From NCBI GenBank assembly GCA_035650275.1, contig DASRHY010000062.1, positions 1 through 64,000 of the forward strand: DNA of 64,000 nt, in the 5' to 3' direction. The notes under the pieces are model-generated. The model ran no database searches and was not told the DNA's origin. It worked only from the letters and a program-made list of their open reading frames with translations. Made by a program: the position numbers and the translations under genes. Shown piece by piece: positions 7,197 to 16,530 of this stretch (the first letter of the stretch is position 1; each line of letters begins with the position of its first letter). This DNA is from DASRHY01 sp035650275 (GTDB lineage: Bacteria; Actinomycetota; Actinomycetes; Propionibacteriales; Kribbellaceae).

Positions 7197-8492
7197 CTAG
7201 GGGCCGATGCGCGCGTTGATCCGGTACGGGTACGACTTCTGCTGCCAGATCACGGAGAACCGGCCGCCGGGGCTGGAGTCGACCCGCGGCACGCGACCGT
7301 CGAGCGACAGCCGGACGCCACCGCTGAACACGCCGGTGGTGGAGATCGTCCGGGCGTAGACGACGTTCGCGTCGTACGGCGGGCCGGGCGAGTGCCACAC
7401 CGCCATACCGTTCCCGTCGTCGTCCAGGGCCACGGCCGGGCGGTCCCCGACGCCGAGCGCGGTGATCGCGCCGAGCGCGCCGGTGCGGTAGATCCGGCGG
7501 CCGAACACGTCGGTCCGGGTCTGGCTGGTGCGCCGGCTCCAGATCACCATCGAGTCGCCCTCGAGGTCGGTCCCGAGCGCGTGGTAGAAGGTCAGGTTGT
7601 CGGTCGACGGCGCAAGCCCGAGCACGCCGCCGAGGCTGCCGGTCCGGGTCCAGCGCCGCGCCCACAGGTACGACCGCTCGCCCTCCTTGTGCCGCAGGAA
7701 GCTCACGATCGCGTCGCCGTCGCGGTCCACCCCGACCGACACCCGGCCGTAGGACACACCCGCATAGGACGAGGTGAACACCTTTGTCGCGGAGATCGAG
7801 CCCGGCTTCACCCGCCTGGCGACGACACGATAGATGCCCTCGGTCCAGGCGACGACCGCCGTACCGGTGCGGTCGATCCCGACCGAGGGCTGGTCGGCGG
7901 CGCCGCTGCCGAGGCTGAGCTCGGAGCCGACGGTGCCGTCGCGGTAGATGAACCGCCCCTTCGTACGGAAGCCCGCGTCGACCTCCGACCAGACCGCCAG
8001 GGCGCGGCCGAGCGGGTCGATGACGACCGCCGGGTTGCCCGCCGACGTCGACGAGAGTGTCCGCAGAGTCCCGAGGGCTCCGGTCGACGAGACCCGCCTG
8101 CCGACCACCCGGCCGTCCTGCTCCCAGACGACCACCGAGTCGCCGTCGTCGTCCGAGGCGACCTGCGGCCACGCCGACGAGCTGCCGAGCGGCGACAAGG
8201 TCAGGATCGGACCCAGCGCACCCGCTGCGGTCCGGCGCCGCGCCTGGACCTGGTGGTAGCAGCCGGACGCGGCCGCGTCGCAGGCGGCCCAGACCAGCAG
8301 CGCGTCACCCTGCCGGTCGACCGCAACGGTCGGCGAGTCCTGCCCGGTCCATCCGCTCGCGGACACCGGAACGGTCGTGGTCCAGGCACCGCCCGCCGGT
8401 GCGGCCACGACCGCGGTGAGTGCGAGACCGGTGACCACGACCGCCGCGGCCACTCTCTGACCGGACCTTCTCCCTGATTTGTCAATGAGCAC
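7197..8492 (-). CDS. Secreted repeat protein, predicted beta-propeller
   Basis: About 431 residues with a signal peptide: basic n-region (DKSGRRSGQR), hydrophobic core (VAAAVVVTGLALTAVVAAPAGG), then the mature chain. The body holds about eight units of roughly 45 residues, each with a core like 'P-x-V-x-x-D-x-x-G-D-x-x-V-V-W': TVAVDRQGDALLVW, QVASDDDGDSVVVW, AVVIDPLGRALAVW, SVGIDRTGTAVVAW, SVGVDRDGDAIVSF, ALGTDLEGDSMVIW, AVALDDDGNGMAVW, and a weaker last one. Eight blades suggest a closed propeller, probably extracellular. The start GTG 8492 gives the best signal peptide; GTG 8453 after GGGAGAAGG is the alternative. Function unknown. Confidence 0.7.
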   Translation of the reverse strand: MLIDKSGRRSGQRVAAAVVVTGLALTAVVAAPAGGAWTTTVPVSASGWTGQDSPTVAVDRQGDALLVWAACDAAASGCYHQVQARRRTAAGALGPILTLSPLGSSSAWPQVASDDDGDSVVVWEQDGRVVGRRVSSTGALGTLRTLSSTSAGNPAVVIDPLGRALAVWSEVDAGFRTKGRFIYRDGTVGSELSLGSGAADQPSVGIDRTGTAVVAWTEGIYRVVARRVKPGSISATKVFTSSYAGVSYGRVSVGVDRDGDAIVSFLRHKEGERSYLWARRWTRTGSLGGVLGLAPSTDNLTFYHALGTDLEGDSMVIWSRRTSQTRTDVFGRRIYRTGALGAITALGVGDRPAVALDDDGNGMAVWHSPGPPYDANVVYARTISTTGVFSGGVRLSLDGRVPRVDSSPGGRFSVIWQQKSYPYRINARIGP

Positions 8493-8555
8493 CAGCGGAT
8501 CATGCCATGGCCACTGCCCGGCTGTCGTAGCGTGCCGGTAACTGGGATCGACCGG

Positions 8556-8587
8556 GATGTCCGGTTCGAGCCGGCGGCCCCGTCGTC
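8556..8587 (+). promoter_or_regulatory. ECF42-type promoter, copy 1 (DGPF-type gene)
   Basis: TGTCCGG (8558-8564), 16 bases, CGTC (8581-8584). The block GATGTCCGGT, a 15-base spacer and CGTCGTC is repeated with identical spacing at 10243-10274 before the DUF998 gene. Downstream leader pieces (GGTGAGAGG, ACCG, GTGCCC, GAGAGGAG) are also shared. The sigma gene between the two copies is ECF42-type, so both are probably its targets. Confidence 0.7.
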
Positions 8588-8631
8588 TCAGGTGAGAGGT
8601 ACCGCAGTGGTGCCCGCGGAGAGGAGTGACC

Positions 8632-9027
8632 GTGAAGTACATAATCATGATGTACGGCTCACAGCAGGACTACGACGTGCTGGTCGGCAAGCCCACCGAC
8701 AAGCCGGCGATGTCGCCCGAGGACATCGCCGCGATGCACGCGTACATGGCGAAGTTCAACAACGAGCTCGAGGAGTCCGGTGAGCTGGTCGACGCGCGCG
8801 GGCTGAGCGCGCCGGTGCACGCCCGGCGGGTGCAGCTGAAGGCCGGCGCCCCGGTGGTGACCGACGGGCCGTACCCGGAGACCCAGGAGGTCCTCGCCGG
8901 GTACACGATCGTCGAGTGCGAGAGCTATGACCGGGCCACCGAGCTGGCCTCGCGGCTGATCAACCCGGACGCCGAGGGCGAGTATGTCGACGTGCGTCCA
9001 GTGCTCGACAGCCACGAGGACCTGTAG
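8632..9027 (+). CDS. YCII/DGPF-domain protein
   Basis: 131-residue small protein of the YCII-related, 'DGPF' group; the signature here reads VVTDGPYPETQEVLAGY instead of DGPFAETKE. The fold is a ferredoxin-like dimer; no reaction is established. Genes of this type are the standard neighbours and targets of ECF42 sigma factors, and the sigma gene starts six bases after this stop. The start GTG 8632 is preferred over GTG 8626 because GAGAGGAG then has normal spacing. Confidence 0.88.
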   Translation: MKYIIMMYGSQQDYDVLVGKPTDKPAMSPEDIAAMHAYMAKFNNELEESGELVDARGLSAPVHARRVQLKAGAPVVTDGPYPETQEVLAGYTIVECESYDRATELASRLINPDAEGEYVDVRPVLDSHEDL

Positions 9028-9033
9028 CCGGTC

Positions 9034-10242
<1,209 letters not shown>

Positions 10243-10254
<12 letters not shown>

Positions 10255-10274
10255 CCCGCGGCCGCTCCGTCGTC
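10243..10274 (+). promoter_or_regulatory. ECF42-type promoter, copy 2 (DUF998 gene)
   Basis: TGTCCGG (10245-10251), 16 bases, CGTC (10268-10271), identical in elements and spacing to copy 1 at 8556. The -35 overlaps the last codons and the stop (10252-10254) of the sigma gene itself. This places the downstream membrane-protein gene in the same regulon. Confidence 0.7.
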
Positions 10275-10320
10275 ACCGGTGAGAGGCACCGACCGGGTGC
10301 CCCGCCGAGAGGAGCCCCCG

Positions 10321-10992
10321 ATGTCCGTCCGCACCGCAACCCCGCCCGTCACCTCCGCCACGAACACCAGCCGGCTGCTGGCCTGCGGCATCACCGCCGC
10401 CGTTCTGTTTCCAGCAGCCAGCTTCGTCCAGAGCCTCACCCGCGACGGCTACGACCTGAGCCGGCATCCGGTGAGCCTGCTCAGCCTCGGCGAGCACGGC
10501 TGGCTGCAGATCACCAACTTCGTCGTCACCGGACTGCTGTACCTCGCCTGCGCCGCCGGGCTGCGCCGGCTGCTGGGTCGCGGTCCCGCCGGTACCTGGG
10601 GGCCGCGACTGGTCGCCACGATCGGCGCCGGGATGATCGCCGCGGGAGTGTTCCTCACCGACGCCGGCGCCGGGTTCCCGGCCGGAGCACCGGACGGCGC
10701 ACCCGAGCGGATCAGCTGGCACGGCATCCTGCACGAGCTCGGATTCCTCGCGGTCACGGTGGCCTGGACCGCGGCCGCCTTCGTGTTCCGGCGCCGCTTC
10801 GCCGCGCTGGGTCAGCGGCTGGCTGCCCGGCTCTGCGTCGCCGCAGTGGTGGCCGTCTTCGTGGTGATCGGCTGGCCGCACCTGGACAGCCTCAGCGTGC
10901 GACTGCTGGCCGGCGCCGCCGTCCAGGCCGCCGCGACCGTCGCACTGCTGACCCACCTGTTGCGCTCCGAGCCGGCTCAGCCGGTGCCGTAG
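10321..10992 (+). CDS. DUF998 family membrane protein
   Basis: 223 residues with about six membrane helices: ACGITAAVLFPAASFVQSL near residue 20, then helices near 62-80, 95-115, 135-155, 170-185 and 195-212. The motif SRHPVSLLSLGEHGWLQ in the first loop (Asp/Arg/His-rich, before a W-x-Q) is typical of DUF998 proteins. ATG 10321 follows GAGAGGAG; the upstream in-frame reading from 10279 has no ribosome site. Preceded by its own ECF42-type promoter, so probably a membrane component of that stress response. Overlaps the convergent TetR gene by 16 bases. Confidence 0.85.
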   Translation: MSVRTATPPVTSATNTSRLLACGITAAVLFPAASFVQSLTRDGYDLSRHPVSLLSLGEHGWLQITNFVVTGLLYLACAAGLRRLLGRGPAGTWGPRLVATIGAGMIAAGVFLTDAGAGFPAGAPDGAPERISWHGILHELGFLAVTVAWTAAAFVFRRRFAALGQRLAARLCVAAVVAVFVVIGWPHLDSLSVRLLAGAAVQAAATVALLTHLLRSEPAQPVP

Positions 10993-11639
10993 GCCGCGAG
11001 GAAGACCCGGACACCCTCGTCGGCGTACCGCTCCAGGTCGTCGGTGCTGAACAGCCGTTCGTCCGCGTCGAACATCAACCGGTTCAGCGGGATCGACAGC
11101 ACCAGCCACTGGAACGTCTGGGCCGCCAGCAACGGGTCGTCGACGGCGAGCCGGCCACGCTCGCCGAGCTCCGCGAACCGTGCGGCCAGGTTGCTATGAC
11201 CGCGACCCGGTCCGCGCTCGTACCAGGTACGGGCGAGGTCCGGGAAGCGGTCTGCCTCGCCGATGATGATCCGCCGCATCCGCACCAGGTGCGGCTGCAG
11301 CACGACGGTGACCATCGACCGGGCGAACGTGCGGAGGTCCCTCGCGAGGTCGTCGCTGTCCGGCAGTGCCTGGATCATCTCGGCGGACTGGCCTTCGGCG
11401 TCCTCGATCGAGCGGACGATGATCTCGGTGAACAGCCGCTCCTTGTCCGCGAACTGCTTGTACACGGTCTGCTTGGACACGCCCGCGACGCCGGCGATCT
11501 CGTCCATGCTCGTGCCGACATAGCCCTTCTGCAGGAACAACCGCTGAGCGGCCTGCAGGATCGCCCGCCGCTTCTTCGCGGTGCGGCCCTCGCCGGGGTC
11601 GTCCACCTCACTGGTACGTCGGGCCGAGTCGGCGGTCAT
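10977..11639 (-). CDS. TetR family transcriptional regulator
   Basis: 220 residues. N-terminal TetR HTH at about residues 24-70: RRAILQAAQRLFLQKGYVG, TSMDEIAGVAGVSKQTVYKQF, KERLFTEII. The C-terminal ligand domain (from residue 75) resembles the TetR_C group with FARSMVTVVLQPHLVRMRRI. Divergent from the alpha/beta hydrolase gene at 11714, with a double inverted repeat between them, so it likely represses that hydrolase gene and itself. Confidence 0.9.
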   Translation of the reverse strand: MTADSARRTSEVDDPGEGRTAKKRRAILQAAQRLFLQKGYVGTSMDEIAGVAGVSKQTVYKQFADKERLFTEIIVRSIEDAEGQSAEMIQALPDSDDLARDLRTFARSMVTVVLQPHLVRMRRIIIGEADRFPDLARTWYERGPGRGHSNLAARFAELGERGRLAVDDPLLAAQTFQWLVLSIPLNRLMFDADERLFSTDDLERYADEGVRVFLAAYGTG

Positions 11640-11648
11640 GGACCGAAT

Positions 11649-11690
11649 AGTACTGGACTGACCAGTACTTGATAGAGTACTGTACAGTCC
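11649..11690. promoter_or_regulatory. Nested TetR operator
   Basis: AGTACTGG-ACTGA-CCAGTACT (11649-11669) is a perfect inverted repeat. The block GGACTGACCAGTACT (11655-11669) is also repeated inverted as AGTACTGTACAGTCC (11676-11690) with 13 of 15 matches. The two overlapping symmetries suggest two TetR dimers covering the divergent promoters. Confidence 0.65.
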
Positions 11691-11713
11691 AGTTCTCTCA
11701 GGTGGAGGCGGCG

Positions 11714-12523
11714 ATGGGCGAGGCAGTGGTGGATGCGGTCACATCGGCGGACGGCACCCGGATCGCGTATGAGCAGACCGGCGGCGGGCCGCCGGTGATC
11801 CTGGTCGACGCGGCCGGCTGCTTCCGCGGGTTCGGGCCGATGCTGCCGCTGGCCGGACTGCTGGCCACCGACTTCACGGTGATCCGGTACGACCGGCGCG
11901 GCCGGGGAGAGAGCGGCGACACCGCGCCGTACGCGGTGGATCGGGAGATCGACGACCTGCAGGCACTGATCGACGCCGTCGGCGGGTCCGCGTGCGTGTT
12001 CGGCTTCTCCTCCGGCGCGGTGCTCTCACTCCGGGCGGCGATGCGCGGACTGCCGATCCGCAAGCTGGCGCTGCTCGAACCACCACTCGAGCTCGACGAC
12101 TCGACACTGACCGAGCCGGAGGAGCCCGACCTGGCCGCCGAGCTGACCGCGCTGATCGATGCCGGACGGCGTGGCGACGCACTGGTGCACTTCAACGCCA
12201 GCATCGGCGTACCGGACGAGATGATCGACGGGCTCCGGCGATCCGAGGCCTGGCCTGACCTGGAGCGACTGGCGCACACCCTGGTCTACGACTGCGCCGT
12301 CACCACCGCCGTACCGGTGGACGGTCTGCGCACCCTCGCAACTCCCACGCTGGTGGTGAACAGCGAGCAGAGCGACGAGCGGTTGCGTGGCTGGGCCCGG
12401 CAGCTCGAGGACCTGCTGCCGGACGCCGTACGCCGGGAGATGCCCGGCGAGTGGCACGGCGTACCGCTCGAGGATCTCGCCCCGGAGCTAGCGCGGTTCT
12501 TCGGGACCGAGCCGCGCCACTAG
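11714..12523 (+). CDS. Alpha/beta hydrolase
   Basis: 269-residue alpha/beta hydrolase. Seen: VILVDAAGCFRGF (here replacing the usual HG oxyanion loop), YDRRGRGESGD, the nucleophile elbow CVFGFSSGAVL with the catalytic Ser near residue 98, and the C-terminal catalytic His in GEWHGVPLED. ATG 11714 follows GGTGGAGGCGGCG; the earlier ATG at 11669 lies in the operator. Divergent from and probably controlled by the TetR gene. Substrate unknown; this type is often annotated as a general esterase. Confidence 0.85.
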   Translation: MGEAVVDAVTSADGTRIAYEQTGGGPPVILVDAAGCFRGFGPMLPLAGLLATDFTVIRYDRRGRGESGDTAPYAVDREIDDLQALIDAVGGSACVFGFSSGAVLSLRAAMRGLPIRKLALLEPPLELDDSTLTEPEEPDLAAELTALIDAGRRGDALVHFNASIGVPDEMIDGLRRSEAWPDLERLAHTLVYDCAVTTAVPVDGLRTLATPTLVVNSEQSDERLRGWARQLEDLLPDAVRREMPGEWHGVPLEDLAPELARFFGTEPRH

Positions 12524-12580
12524 CCCATACTCGAAGCTGCCGGGATGGACCGCGGACCGCAGACCGGGTGAAACGGCGAG

Positions 12581-12757
12581 CTACCGCCGACGACCGCGCC
12601 ACCTGGTGGTCGCCCCGACGCCGGCAAGGTGCAGCGCGACGCAGAGCAGACCCGCCATCATCAGCGTCTGCGGGGTGAAGGCGTCGCTGACCCTGGCGTC
12701 AGCCCAGTCCAGGATGAGTGCCAATCCAAAGATGACTGCAGCAATGACCGCGAACAT
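12581..12757 (-). CDS. Small two-helix membrane protein (58 residues)
   Basis: Found by reading the minus strand. ATG 12757 follows AGGAGAG with good spacing. The product begins MFAVIAAVIFGLALILDW (membrane helix 1), then a short polar loop DARVSDAFTPQ, helix 2 TLMMAGLLCVALHLAGVG, and ends in a basic tail (RWRGRRR). Two-helix hairpin with a positive C-terminus, cytoplasmic by the positive-inside rule. No function assigned. It is convergent with the hydrolase gene, whose stop is 58 bases away. Confidence 0.6.
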   Translation of the reverse strand: MFAVIAAVIFGLALILDWADARVSDAFTPQTLMMAGLLCVALHLAGVGATTRWRGRRR

Positions 12758-12959
12758 CGGAACTCTCCTGTCGGGCGGATGGTGGAGCGCCGATCATCTA
12801 ACTCCCGGCCTTTCTCACTCGCAACGTCAGCGCGGCGGGTCGCCCCAAAGTTTCGCGAGCTCCGGTGCATCCACGGCACTCATCTCGTCTGCCTTGTCAA
12901 GGGGGTGAAGGACGCGCTGACCTGCGAGCTCAAGACACCGGCAATGCAAGGATGCCGTC

Positions 12960-13655
12960 ATGGACCCCGCCGCCGTCTCCCGCTGGCGCCGACTGACGCG
13001 GGCGGTCGTCTACGCGGTCGTCGCCGCCGTCCCGCTGGGGATGCTGGCGTTCCTCGTCCGCACCAAGTACGACCCGCTGGTGACCCTCGACCAGGACATC
13101 ATTGTCGCCGCAACCGACTACACACGCGGCAACCCACGATTCCGGTCGTTCATCGAGACGTGGGAGGTGATCAGCCAGCCGTGGGTGATGTACCTGTTCC
13201 TGGGCCTGCCGGTGAGCCTCTACGTCTGGTTCGGCAAGCACCTGCGGACGCGGGCCTGGTGGGCGCTGGCGACGATGGCCGCCGGCTGGGCCATCGCGGC
13301 CCTGCTCAAGCTTCTCGTACGCCGTGCCCGTCCCGAGATCGACGACCCGATCGCCCAGCACGCCGGGTTCTCCTTCCCCTCCGGTCACGCCACCAACAAC
13401 GCCATCGTCGTCACCGTCGTCGTCCTGCTGATATGGCCCCTCGTGGGTACCGGCCTCCGAGGGTTGCTGGTCGGCCTCGGTGCGGTCTGGGTGATCGTGA
13501 CGTTTGCCGACAGGCTCTATGCGGGCGCCCACTTCCTGTCCGACGTCACGGCCGGCGTGCTGCTCGGGTGCGGGCTGACGGCCGCGTCGTACGCGGGCTA
13601 CATGGGCTGGAGGCCGCCAACCCCCACCGGCAGCACGACGAAAGGTTCAGACTGA
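12960..13655 (+). CDS. PAP2 superfamily membrane phosphatase
   Basis: 231 residues, about six membrane helices. The three PAP2 phosphatase motifs are complete: KLLVRRARP (near residue 120), FPSGHATNN (near 140) and RLYAGAHFLSD (near 182). Family members remove phosphate from lipid phosphates such as phosphatidate or undecaprenyl pyrophosphate at the outer face of the membrane. The ATG at 12960 starts the only reading with this N-terminus (MDPAAVSRWRRL). Its stop overlaps the next PAP2 gene by one base. Confidence 0.9.
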   Translation: MDPAAVSRWRRLTRAVVYAVVAAVPLGMLAFLVRTKYDPLVTLDQDIIVAATDYTRGNPRFRSFIETWEVISQPWVMYLFLGLPVSLYVWFGKHLRTRAWWALATMAAGWAIAALLKLLVRRARPEIDDPIAQHAGFSFPSGHATNNAIVVTVVVLLIWPLVGTGLRGLLVGLGAVWVIVTFADRLYAGAHFLSDVTAGVLLGCGLTAASYAGYMGWRPPTPTGSTTKGSD

Positions 13656-14362
13656 TGGCGTTCCTCACCCGCTGGCAGGAAGACACGTCCCGACCCACCG
13701 CCAAGGAGGCGGGCCGTGACCTGGTGGTCCGCGCACTGGCTCCTCTCGTGGTGTGGTGGCTGGCCGTGGTCGGGATGGGCTGGCTCCTCACCGACGGCCC
13801 GCTGAAGGACCTGGCAGCCTCCGATGAGAGCGTCAACAAGAGCTTGGAGTCGTCACGCACGACGTTCTGGGACGCGGTCACGCTCTTCTTCTCGTGGACG
13901 GGCGCGACGGTCAGCATCATCGGCGTGTGCCTGGTCGTGGTCGTGCTGGTCTGGCGGCGGACCAAGCAGTGGTGGTTCGCGGTCGTGCCGCTCATCGCGA
14001 TCAGCCTGCAGGCGATGGTCTTCTTCTTCTCTCAGCTCCTCATCGTCCGCGAGCGCCCCGACGTCGAGAAACTGGACGACTCGGCGCCGACCTCCAGCTT
14101 CCCGAGCGGGCACACCGGGGCCGCGACCGCGCTGTACTTCACGCTCGGGCTGATGGCCCTGCGGATTACGAACCCGGTGCTCCGCAGCGTGGTGGTCAGC
14201 GTGTGCCTGGCGATCCCGTTCCTCGTCGCGACGGCACGGCTATACCGGGGCATGCACTACGTCAGCGACGTGGTGGTGGCCATCGTCAACGGCTCGGTCG
14301 CGGTCCTGCTCGCCTGGTGCTGGCTGCGTCGCGGCGATGTGGAGGATCAGACGCGCGCATAG
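13655..14362 (+). CDS. PAP2 superfamily membrane phosphatase
   Basis: 235 residues, second of two tandem PAP2 genes, coupled by a TGATG junction. Motifs: LIVRERPDVEKL, SSFPSGHTGAATALYF and ARLYRGMHYVSDVV, all complete, so catalytically competent. N-terminal cytoplasmic stretch of about 28 residues before the first helix. It overlaps the end of the convergent DUF1206 gene by 16 bases. Together with the lipid-kinase-like gene at 15237 this locus holds opposing lipid phosphatase and kinase activities. Confidence 0.9.
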   Translation: MAFLTRWQEDTSRPTAKEAGRDLVVRALAPLVVWWLAVVGMGWLLTDGPLKDLAASDESVNKSLESSRTTFWDAVTLFFSWTGATVSIIGVCLVVVVLVWRRTKQWWFAVVPLIAISLQAMVFFFSQLLIVRERPDVEKLDDSAPTSSFPSGHTGAATALYFTLGLMALRITNPVLRSVVVSVCLAIPFLVATARLYRGMHYVSDVVVAIVNGSVAVLLAWCWLRRGDVEDQTRA

Positions 14363-15159
14363 CGGGCACGCGCGAAGGAGTAGACACCGTACGCCGCCAG
14401 GCCGAGCGCGATGGCGAGCAGGATGACCGTGCCGGCGGGCAGGTCCCGCATCGATCGGAGCGCCCCGTCCAGGCCGGTCGACTTGCCCGGGCGGTGCTGG
14501 ATCGCGGCCGTGATGAAGAGGACGCCCACGGCCCCCAGTGCGATGCCCTTGCCGATGTAGCCGACCTTGGCGGCGATGACCACCCACCGACCCGGGTGCT
14601 CCTGCAGATCCTCGAGGAACCGGTTCCGCCAGCCCTTGTACACGTGGTAGGCGGCGATGCCGATGACGGCGACGCCGACCAGACCGACGAGCACCCGGCC
14701 GGCCGGTGCCTCCATCAGGGTTACCGTGAATTCCTTGGTCTGCTCATTGCTCGACGTACGACCGCCCGAGGCGAACGTGAAGGACGTCCAGGCGAGCACG
14801 ATGTACACCACGAGCTTGCCGCCGGCCTTCGCCTTGTCGAACGCCTCGTGCCGGGTGACGAGCTCGGTGAGCTGCCAGAGGGCGAGCAGGGTGAACCCAG
14901 CCGCGATCCCCCAGAGCAGGGCCTGTCCCAACGGCTGCTCGGCGAGTGTCCCCAGCGCCCCCGACTGGCTCGCCTGCTCGCCGCCGCCGCCGCCGAGAGC
15001 GATCTGTGCGGTCAGGTAGGCGAGCAGCAGGTGCAGGACGCCGCTGGCGCCGTAGCCGAGGCGCGCCCCCCACTCGACCACGGGATTGTCACCGGCCCTG
15101 GCTGCGGCCCTCTTCGCCGAGCCGCTGACGCCGCCGGGCCGATCGCTGATGCTGTTCAT
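14347..15159 (-). CDS. DUF1206 family membrane protein
   Basis: 270 residues made of three similar two-helix units, each opening with a 'G-x-x-G-Y-x-A-x-G-x-x-x' type segment: LGYGASGVLHLLLAYL, VGYIGKGIALGAVGVLFIT and a middle unit around GKLVVYIVLAWTSF. This is the DUF1206 arrangement of six helices. The linker KGWRNRFLEDL between units 2 and 3 is basic. No reaction is known. It lies convergent to the PAP2 pair and divergent from the lipid-kinase gene. Confidence 0.85.
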   Translation of the reverse strand: MNSISDRPGGVSGSAKRAAARAGDNPVVEWGARLGYGASGVLHLLLAYLTAQIALGGGGGEQASQSGALGTLAEQPLGQALLWGIAAGFTLLALWQLTELVTRHEAFDKAKAGGKLVVYIVLAWTSFTFASGGRTSSNEQTKEFTVTLMEAPAGRVLVGLVGVAVIGIAAYHVYKGWRNRFLEDLQEHPGRWVVIAAKVGYIGKGIALGAVGVLFITAAIQHRPGKSTGLDGALRSMRDLPAGTVILLAIALGLAAYGVYSFARARYARV

Positions 15160-15236
15160 AATGTTCTCCCTCGCGGTACGGCTGTACCCAGCACCGCCGC
15201 TGGTAAGCGTCGCAGGCGCCGTGCAACAGTACGCGG

Positions 15237-16190
15237 GTGAAGCCTAGGGGTCCTGAGGTCGTCGTCGTCGTCAATCCAACGAAGGTCGACCTCGCCGACG
15301 TGCGCGAGGTTCTCCAGGACGCGGCCACCGCGGCGGGCGCCGAGGCGCCGACGCTGGTCGAGACGACCGAGGACGATCCCGGCTTCGGCCAGACGCGCGA
15401 GGCCGTTCGCGACGGCGCCGGTCTGGTGTGCGCCCTCGGGGGCGACGGGACCGTCCGGGCGGTGGCGCAGGAGCTCGTCGGCACCGGCGTCGCGCTGGGT
15501 CTCCTTCCAGGCGGTACCGGGAACCTGTTGGCCCGCAACCTCGGCCTCCCGATCGACTCCCTGGCCGACGCGGCCGCCGCGGCCTTCTCCGGCCAGGACC
15601 GCACGATCGATGTCGGATGGTTGGTCGTCGACCCCGACGAGAGCCAGCGCGCTGGTGACCTGCGCGCCGGCGCGGACAACGTCCACTGCTTCACCGTCAT
15701 GGCCGGGGTCGGCTTCGACGCCCAGATCATGAATGACGCGCCCGAGGGCGTGAAGGACAAGGCCGGCTGGGCGGCGTACGTCGCCAGCGGCGGCAAGCAC
15801 CTGACCGACGACCCGTTCGCGCTCGACCTGGTGGTGGATGGGCGCACCGTGGCCGCCGGCCAGGCCCGCACGGTCGTGGTCGGCAACTGCGGCGAGCTCA
15901 CCGGCGGCATGGTGCTGCTGCCCGATGCCGAGGTCGATGATGCCCGGCTGGACGTGGCGACGGTCAGCCCCGAGAGCCTGACCGAGTGGATCGGGGTGGC
16001 CTCGCGGGTGCTGAACAACCGGGGCGACGGACCGTCACTCCAGCGTGATCGGGGTCGTGACCTCACGGTGCGAGTCGACCCGCCACAACTGTGCGAGGTC
16101 GACGGTGACGTGCTTACCGAGGCAGGCCGGCTGCGCTTCGCGGTGCAGCCGGCCTGCCTCGTGGTACGCGTCGAACGAGACAGCGCCTGA
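15237..16190 (+). CDS. Diacylglycerol/sphingosine kinase-like protein
   Basis: 317 residues of the DAGK catalytic superfamily, which phosphorylates lipid hydroxyl groups with ATP. Seen: VVVVNPTKV at the N-terminus, the nucleotide loop LGGDGTVRAVAQEL (near residue 66), and LPGGTGNLLARNLGLP (near 90). The C-terminal beta-sandwich has VGNCGELTGGM and LLPDAEVDDARLDV. Start GTG 15237. The paralogous protein encoded at 45171 carries the same domain fused to a PAP2 domain. Confidence 0.9.
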   Translation: MKPRGPEVVVVVNPTKVDLADVREVLQDAATAAGAEAPTLVETTEDDPGFGQTREAVRDGAGLVCALGGDGTVRAVAQELVGTGVALGLLPGGTGNLLARNLGLPIDSLADAAAAAFSGQDRTIDVGWLVVDPDESQRAGDLRAGADNVHCFTVMAGVGFDAQIMNDAPEGVKDKAGWAAYVASGGKHLTDDPFALDLVVDGRTVAAGQARTVVVGNCGELTGGMVLLPDAEVDDARLDVATVSPESLTEWIGVASRVLNNRGDGPSLQRDRGRDLTVRVDPPQLCEVDGDVLTEAGRLRFAVQPACLVVRVERDSA

Positions 16191-16476
16191 CGGCGCGACG
16201 AGGAGTCCGACGGACTACCGACGGGGGGAAGGGACAGTCACCCCGCGAGGATGATGGAGCGCAGCGGCAGCAGCCGACGACGACGGTCATCACACACCGA
16301 GCCGAAGCGCCCATTTACCGACATCTCGGCGCGGGCGTACGCACCGTTGCGAACTGGGAGGCCGAGTCCGCTCCGTGCCAGGCCCGTGGTGGATCCGTGG
16401 TCGGCACGGATTCGCGCGTCAGTCCGACCGCGCATGTTTGTGCTGACCGCGATGCCTAACCGGGCTAGGAGGGATC
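16191..16476. other. Non-coding stretch upstream of the reductase-like gene
   Basis: About 290 bases between the lipid-kinase gene and a short leader ORF. Six-frame reading shows only composition-biased frames without a ribosome site. No tRNA, terminator stem or clear repeat was seen. It presumably holds the promoter of the reductase-like gene at 16527. Confidence 0.5.
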
Positions 16477-16530
16477 ATGAGCCACCCACTGTGCACCGGC
16501 GCGGCAACCCAACCCAAGGAGACGTCATGA
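16477..16530 (+). CDS. Possible 17-residue leader peptide
   Basis: ATG 16477 is preceded by CTAGGAGGGATC, the strongest Shine-Dalgarno in the area. It encodes MSHPLCTGAATQPKETS and ends at TGA 16528-16530, overlapping the start of the reductase-like gene as ATGA. The architecture suggests translational coupling or a small attenuator-like leader. No residue run that would mark an amino-acid attenuator is present. It could also be chance. Confidence 0.35.
   Translation: MSHPLCTGAATQPKETS

Noticed and set aside
7187..7202. Another CTAG element end (CTGTCTAGGGGCCGATG)
   Set aside because: Shares only CTAGGGG and a few bases with the 38-kb element and has no inverted partner nearby.
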